Assembly: GCF_026239655.1 (NCBI RefSeq)
Contig: NZ_JAPIVO010000004.1
Span: 62,001 to 126,000 of the forward strand
Direction: 5' to 3'
From: Pedobacter sp. MR2016-24
GTDB taxonomy: Bacteria; Bacteroidota; Bacteroidia; Sphingobacteriales; Sphingobacteriaceae
DNA length: 64,000 nt
This document shows, piece after piece, positions 61,213 to 64,000 of the stretch. Both the position numbers and the translations under genes were made by a program. How positions within the stretch are numbered: the stretch's first letter is position 1; each line of letters opens with the position of its first letter. Below the pieces are notes generated by a model that had not been told where the DNA came from, did no database searches, and was given only the letters and a program-made list of their open reading frames with translations.

Positions 61213-61518
61213 ATGAGCACATTATCCATTTTTAAAAAGGTAGCTATTGCTGAAGGTATTTCATATCTGGCTTTGCTCTTTATCGCTATGCCCCTGAGGA
61301 AATTTGCAGGAATGCCATTGGCAGTAAAATATACAGGCTGGGCACATGGGTTACTTTTTATACTCTATGTGATCCTCGTGATTATGTGCTGGATGGAGTA
61401 TAAATGGAAAATAGGGAAAACTTTGCTGGTACTTGTATGCTCATTGTTACCTTTTGCACCCTTTATTGTAGAAAAACGTTTGCATGAAGGTGCTGATGAT
61501 CAGGTAAAAGCATCTTAA
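61213..61518 (+). CDS. DUF3817 small membrane protein
   Basis: 101-residue membrane protein, start at the ATG at 61213 (MSTLSIFKKVAIAEGISYL); a TTG at 61195 would extend it by six. Three helices and the sequence AEGISYLALLFIAMPLRKFAGMPLAVKYTGWAHGLLF, read over two helices, match the DUF3817 family. Function unknown. Monocistronic, ends 85 bases before a tRNA gene, with the tRNA promoter in that gap. Confidence 0.8.
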   Translation: MSTLSIFKKVAIAEGISYLALLFIAMPLRKFAGMPLAVKYTGWAHGLLFILYVILVIMCWMEYKWKIGKTLLVLVCSLLPFAPFIVEKRLHEGADDQVKAS

Positions 61519-61551
61519 TCCTGTTTTATTTTCAATTCTTTTAAAATAACC

Positions 61552-61583
61552 TTTGGATATATAGTACTGAATATATAGATTTG
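61552..61583 (+). promoter_or_regulatory. Promoter of tRNA-Leu
   Basis: TTTG (61552-61555), 20 bases, then TAGATTTG (61576-61583): the Bacteroidota -33/-7 arrangement, with TAGATTTG matching TAnnTTTG perfectly. The mature tRNA starts 20 bases downstream, leaving a short 5' leader for RNase P. Confidence 0.75.
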
Positions 61584-61603
61584 CATCCCGCTTAACAAGC
61601 AAT

Positions 61604-61683
61604 GCCCGGTTGGCGGAATTGGTAGACGCGCTGGTCTCAAACACCTGTGGGAAACCGTGCCGGTTCGACTCCGGCACCGGGTA
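61604..61683 (+). tRNA. tRNA-Leu (anticodon CAA)
   Basis: Cloverleaf drawn by hand: acceptor GCCCGGT with ACCGGGT plus discriminator A; D-arm TGGCGGAATTGGTAGACGCGC; anticodon stem CTGGT/ACCTG around loop CTCAAAC (anticodon CAA); variable arm about 11 bases; T-arm GCCGG-TTCGACT-CCGGC. CCA is not encoded. The anticodon stem contains a U-U mismatch at pair 28-42, and the variable arm is short for a class II tRNA. The gene is a likely integration site because the sequence beyond it is accessory. Confidence 0.9.
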
Positions 61684-61687
61684 CTTG

Positions 61688-61729
61688 GCCGTAGTTAAAT
61701 CTTATTTTAGATTTAACTACGGCTTTTTT
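61688..61729 (+). terminator. Terminator of tRNA-Leu
   Basis: Perfect 15-base arms GCCGTAGTTAAATCT (61688-61702) and AGATTTAACTACGGC (61709-61723), six-base loop, then six T residues. Confidence 0.9.
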
Positions 61730-61774
61730 CTTTTGTAACTTACTGTTTATTTGGTATATAAGTAGTGCTGCTAA

Positions 61775-62326
61775 ATTCACTTTTCCGGTTCGATTGTAGT
61801 ATTTATGGTAGAAGTGCAAAATCCGCCCATAGTGTGATGAGAAGTGTCTCCGGATTTCTGGAAGACAGTCTAAAGCTGAAGATGAACAGGAAAAGAGCAA
61901 AGTCAACAGGCAAAGCAAGAGTAGTCTACTCGGGTTCTCATTCTAAGGGAGCAACAAAGATTGGAAAATATGTGTTGCACCCAAATCCTTAAAGTCAATC
62001 AAGGTGAAAATCCGGGACATACAATGCGTAGCCAACCGACTCCACTGGCTGAACAAATATCAAAGCTTGGGGAGATTATCACTGGTTGGGTGAACTACTT
62101 CTCTATTGCAGAAGCAAAGAGACATATGGAAAAGCTATGAAATGATAAGAACCAGGCTACGTATTGTATTATGGAAACAGTGGAAAAGTATTACGGGCAG
62201 GGCACGTAATCTGATGAAATTGGGGCTTGTAAGGACACAAACCTATCGAGTGGCTAACGTCCGGAAAGGATACAGTAGGATAGCCCACAGTCCTAAAACT
62301 GGAAAACTTCTGTGGTGCTTTGTTTA
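61775..62326 (+). pseudogene. Decayed group II intron reverse transcriptase/maturase (C-terminal part)
   Basis: Fragments of a group II intron-encoded protein split over shifted frames. Fragment 1 (to about 61992) begins FDCSIYGRSAKSAH, where intact proteins have YADDCNIY...SAER, and continues SVSGFLEDSLKLKMNRKRAKS. Fragment 2 contains RLHWLNKYQS, then IITGWVNYFSIAEAKRHMEKL. Fragment 3 (to 62325) is RTRLRIVLWKQWK, RNLMKLGLVRTQTYRVANVRKGYSRIAHSP, the maturase (GIIM) end. At least two frame shifts and stops interrupt it, and the first half of the RT domain is missing. No intron domain V was recognised. It begins about 45 bases past the tRNA terminator. Confidence 0.82.
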
Positions 62327-62377
62327 ACTAAATTAAGTAGATTAGCCCAAATGGAATGAACACACTAAATTGAATCA

Positions 62378-63871
62378 ATGCTCAGTAATATTGAATACGT
62401 CATCTCTTCCTCTGAAGATATTGAGGAAATATTAATTGAATCGGTCAGGGATTACTTTCTTCGTGAAGTATCCGAAGATCCGGATATGGGGAACATCATC
62501 GGGGAGTTTTTGGATGGTTTCAGAGATGACCTTTATTTTGTAGTAGAATATCCTTATGTAGATAAGGTTTATCGGGACAGTTACTATCATTACTACGCTT
62601 CTAAGCATTCTGCCTACCAGCGGGATTGTATCCGGGTACTGATCTTTGAAAAGGAAGTAAAGATCACCGAATTTTCTAATCCAAAAAAATTCAAAAAGTT
62701 ACAGGATGATTTTTTAGGGTATTTTGTGCTTAGGCCTCTTAGGACCATTATCGGCAGGTCTTTGATCAATCCTGCAGCATTTGAAGATAAAAATGTAAAA
62801 ATCTGCCTTCAGAAAAGTGAGTGTCTAGTGTTAGGCATCAAGCTTACCGTCCAGGGATTTCCGCACAGTTCACAGGACAGTGAGACCATAACCTGCGCGG
62901 AAACTACCATTTGGTCGGCAATGGAGTATTTTGGTACTAGGTATTCAGATTATAAACCAGTGCTGCCCTCTACAATTATTAAAACAATGGAGCGGATAGC
63001 GGTTCAGCGCCAGTTGCCCAGCAATGGTCTGACAATGGAACAAATATCTTTCGCGCTAAAACAGTTCGGATTTGGAACACGTATTTATTCAAAGGAGCAA
63101 TACGGTCAAGAACTTTTTGATATTATTGATACCTACATAGAATCTGGAATCCCGGTAATGACTGGTTTGGAATCTGATGAAGGTAGCTTGGGTCATGTCG
63201 TGGTACTAATTGGAAAGCAATATGAGAACGGAGTCGAGAAATTTAACAGAATTAAACAGAGAAAGCTGGCATTATCAGGCAAGTCGGTCTCATACCATGA
63301 TATCGTGCAATTGCCTGGCAAGTATGTCGTTCAGGATGATAATCTCGCTCCTTATCAGGTGATAACACTTGATCGGCCTGGCGCGCATTATGACGATTCA
63401 GCATCTCAGGCTTATCAGATTGATAGTATCGTGGTGCCCTTGTATCCCAAAATCTACTTAGAAGCTTATGTCGCGAAAAATTTGATACTGCAAATATTGA
63501 AAGATTCGGTACTTGGATTCCAATTTAATAATGGGTTTGTGTTGAGGTGTTTCTTGGCTTCAAGTAGGTCTTTTAAGAACCATATTGCCAAATCAATGGC
63601 GATTGGTAAAGATATTAAAGGGACTATTCTGGTGTCAAAGATGCCGAAATTTATATGGGTAGCAGAGATTTACGATAAAAATGCATATGTTCCTTTCACG
63701 GGAGAAGCTAAAGGTCTTGTTGTTCTTGATGCTACTGAAGCCAATTCAACTAGTATTGATACACTTATTCTTGCTGCTTATCCTGATAGAGCTATTGCAA
63801 TTGATCAAAATAAATTCATAACTTTGGAACAGAAGTTGCTGAACTATAATTATTACAGTAACTTACAATAA
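62378..63871 (+). CDS. Unknown protein, 497 aa, possible papain/C39-like peptidase domain
   Basis: Not recognised with confidence. No signal peptide; soluble. The middle (about residues 165-330) looks like a papain-like or C39-like fold: TITCAETTIWSAMEYFG puts a cysteine before a helix (Cys near residue 172), and GSLGHVVVLIGKQY gives a histidine followed by a strand (His near 272), then VVQDDN as a possible third acidic site. The N-terminal 160 residues and the last 150 match nothing I know. It follows the group II intron remnant and precedes a second gene by 8 bases. A defence or polymorphic-effector role is possible but unproven. Confidence 0.6.
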   Translation: MLSNIEYVISSSEDIEEILIESVRDYFLREVSEDPDMGNIIGEFLDGFRDDLYFVVEYPYVDKVYRDSYYHYYASKHSAYQRDCIRVLIFEKEVKITEFSNPKKFKKLQDDFLGYFVLRPLRTIIGRSLINPAAFEDKNVKICLQKSECLVLGIKLTVQGFPHSSQDSETITCAETTIWSAMEYFGTRYSDYKPVLPSTIIKTMERIAVQRQLPSNGLTMEQISFALKQFGFGTRIYSKEQYGQELFDIIDTYIESGIPVMTGLESDEGSLGHVVVLIGKQYENGVEKFNRIKQRKLALSGKSVSYHDIVQLPGKYVVQDDNLAPYQVITLDRPGAHYDDSASQAYQIDSIVVPLYPKIYLEAYVAKNLILQILKDSVLGFQFNNGFVLRCFLASSRSFKNHIAKSMAIGKDIKGTILVSKMPKFIWVAEIYDKNAYVPFTGEAKGLVVLDATEANSTSIDTLILAAYPDRAIAIDQNKFITLEQKLLNYNYYSNLQ

Positions 63872-63879
63872 GAAAGATC

Positions 63880-64000
63880 ATGAGTAAAAGGATAAAGTTT
63901 TCATTCAGTTCCGTTAATAGCGGTAAGATGACTGCTATTAAAGCAGAAGATATTGCTGCATCCAGTCAAAGGATCAAGGAGGAGATGAAGCCAGTAGTAA
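63880..64000 (+). CDS. Start of an unknown gene, cut by window edge
   Basis: Open frame from ATG 63880 to the window end, 40 codons: MSKRIKFSFSSVNSGKMTAI then a charged helical stretch (KAEDIAASSQRIKEEMKPVV). AGAAAG stands before the ATG as a possible ribosome-binding site. It starts 8 bases after the stop of the 497-residue gene and is therefore very likely in the same operon. Too little is present to assign a family. Confidence 0.6.
   Translation, partial: MSKRIKFSFSSVNSGKMTAIKAEDIAASSQRIKEEMKPVV

Noticed and set aside
61447..61918. Minus-strand frames across the tRNA-Leu
   Set aside because: They read through the tRNA and its terminator in antisense and have no family resemblance.
1..64000. 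CRISPR array, insertion sequence with terminal repeats, prophage genes
   Set aside because: No regularly spaced direct repeats of CRISPR size, no transposase and no phage structural genes were seen; the only mobile-element trace is the group II intron remnant.

Overview
The window looks like a chromosomal segment of a Bacteroidota bacterium, most likely a Sphingobacteriaceae member close to Pedobacter. The evidence is the gliding-type genes gldA, gldC, gldF and gldG, promoters of the Bacteroidota type (TAnnTTTG at the -7 position), almost no Shine-Dalgarno dependence, several TTG starts, families typical of the phylum (DUF3810, DUF4199, BatA, CcmD-like, TonB-plug domains), and a moderately AT-rich sequence. 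Nearly all of it is ordinary core genome; the clearly accessory part starts at the tRNA-Leu near 61.6 kb. Layout: 1-980 holds the N-terminal two thirds of glycyl-tRNA synthetase, cut by the window edge. 1064-5903 carries gldA and gldFG, split by an outer-membrane barrel gene and a secreted M91-like metallopeptidase. 5938-13395 holds dnaN, a DedA membrane protein, a zinc phospholipase C/S1-P1-like protein, a DUF3810 membrane metallopeptidase, dihydroorotase, a DEAD-box helicase and gldC. 13399-21130 is a dispersed cytochrome c maturation set (ccmB, ccmC, ccmD-like, ccmE, ccmF) interrupted by glutamate dehydrogenase and msrA, with a small repeat family in front of two of its genes. 21131-33315 is housekeeping: a DUF2520 protein, a KdsC-like phosphatase, an LTxxQ periplasmic protein, Maf, Ppx/GppA, an ABC exporter pair, an AI-2E family protein, grpE-dnaJ, ftsE, a LuxC-like acyl-CoA reductase, a ferredoxin and a universal stress protein. 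33316-39835 pairs an NlpC/P60 peptidase with a giant alpha-2-macroglobulin-like protein that has a TonB-plug module inserted. 39837-47971 is a complete histidine operon (hisG-D-C-B-H-A-F-IE plus a WD40 gene). In front of hisG lie a good promoter and a 20-codon leader peptide with six histidines, a clear sign of histidine-responsive attenuation. 48128-61518 holds an L,D-transpeptidase, a BatA protein, a dihydroorotase homologue lacking its metal ligands, two glycosyltransferases, a GH3 protein, dxr, rseP and small membrane proteins. From 61604 on, a tRNA-Leu(CAA) is followed by a decayed group II intron maturase and then by a two-gene unit of unknown function: a 497-residue protein with a possible papain/C39-like Cys-His pair, and a gene that runs off the edge. 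The observations most worth following are the his leader, the MKPA-type repeats with a conserved stem-loop, paired GATCATGATC palindromes between pyrC and the helicase, a terminator buried in the 3' end of an opposing gene, the A2M/TonB-plug fusion, the CxxxY form of CcmE, and the unknown operon beyond the tRNA.
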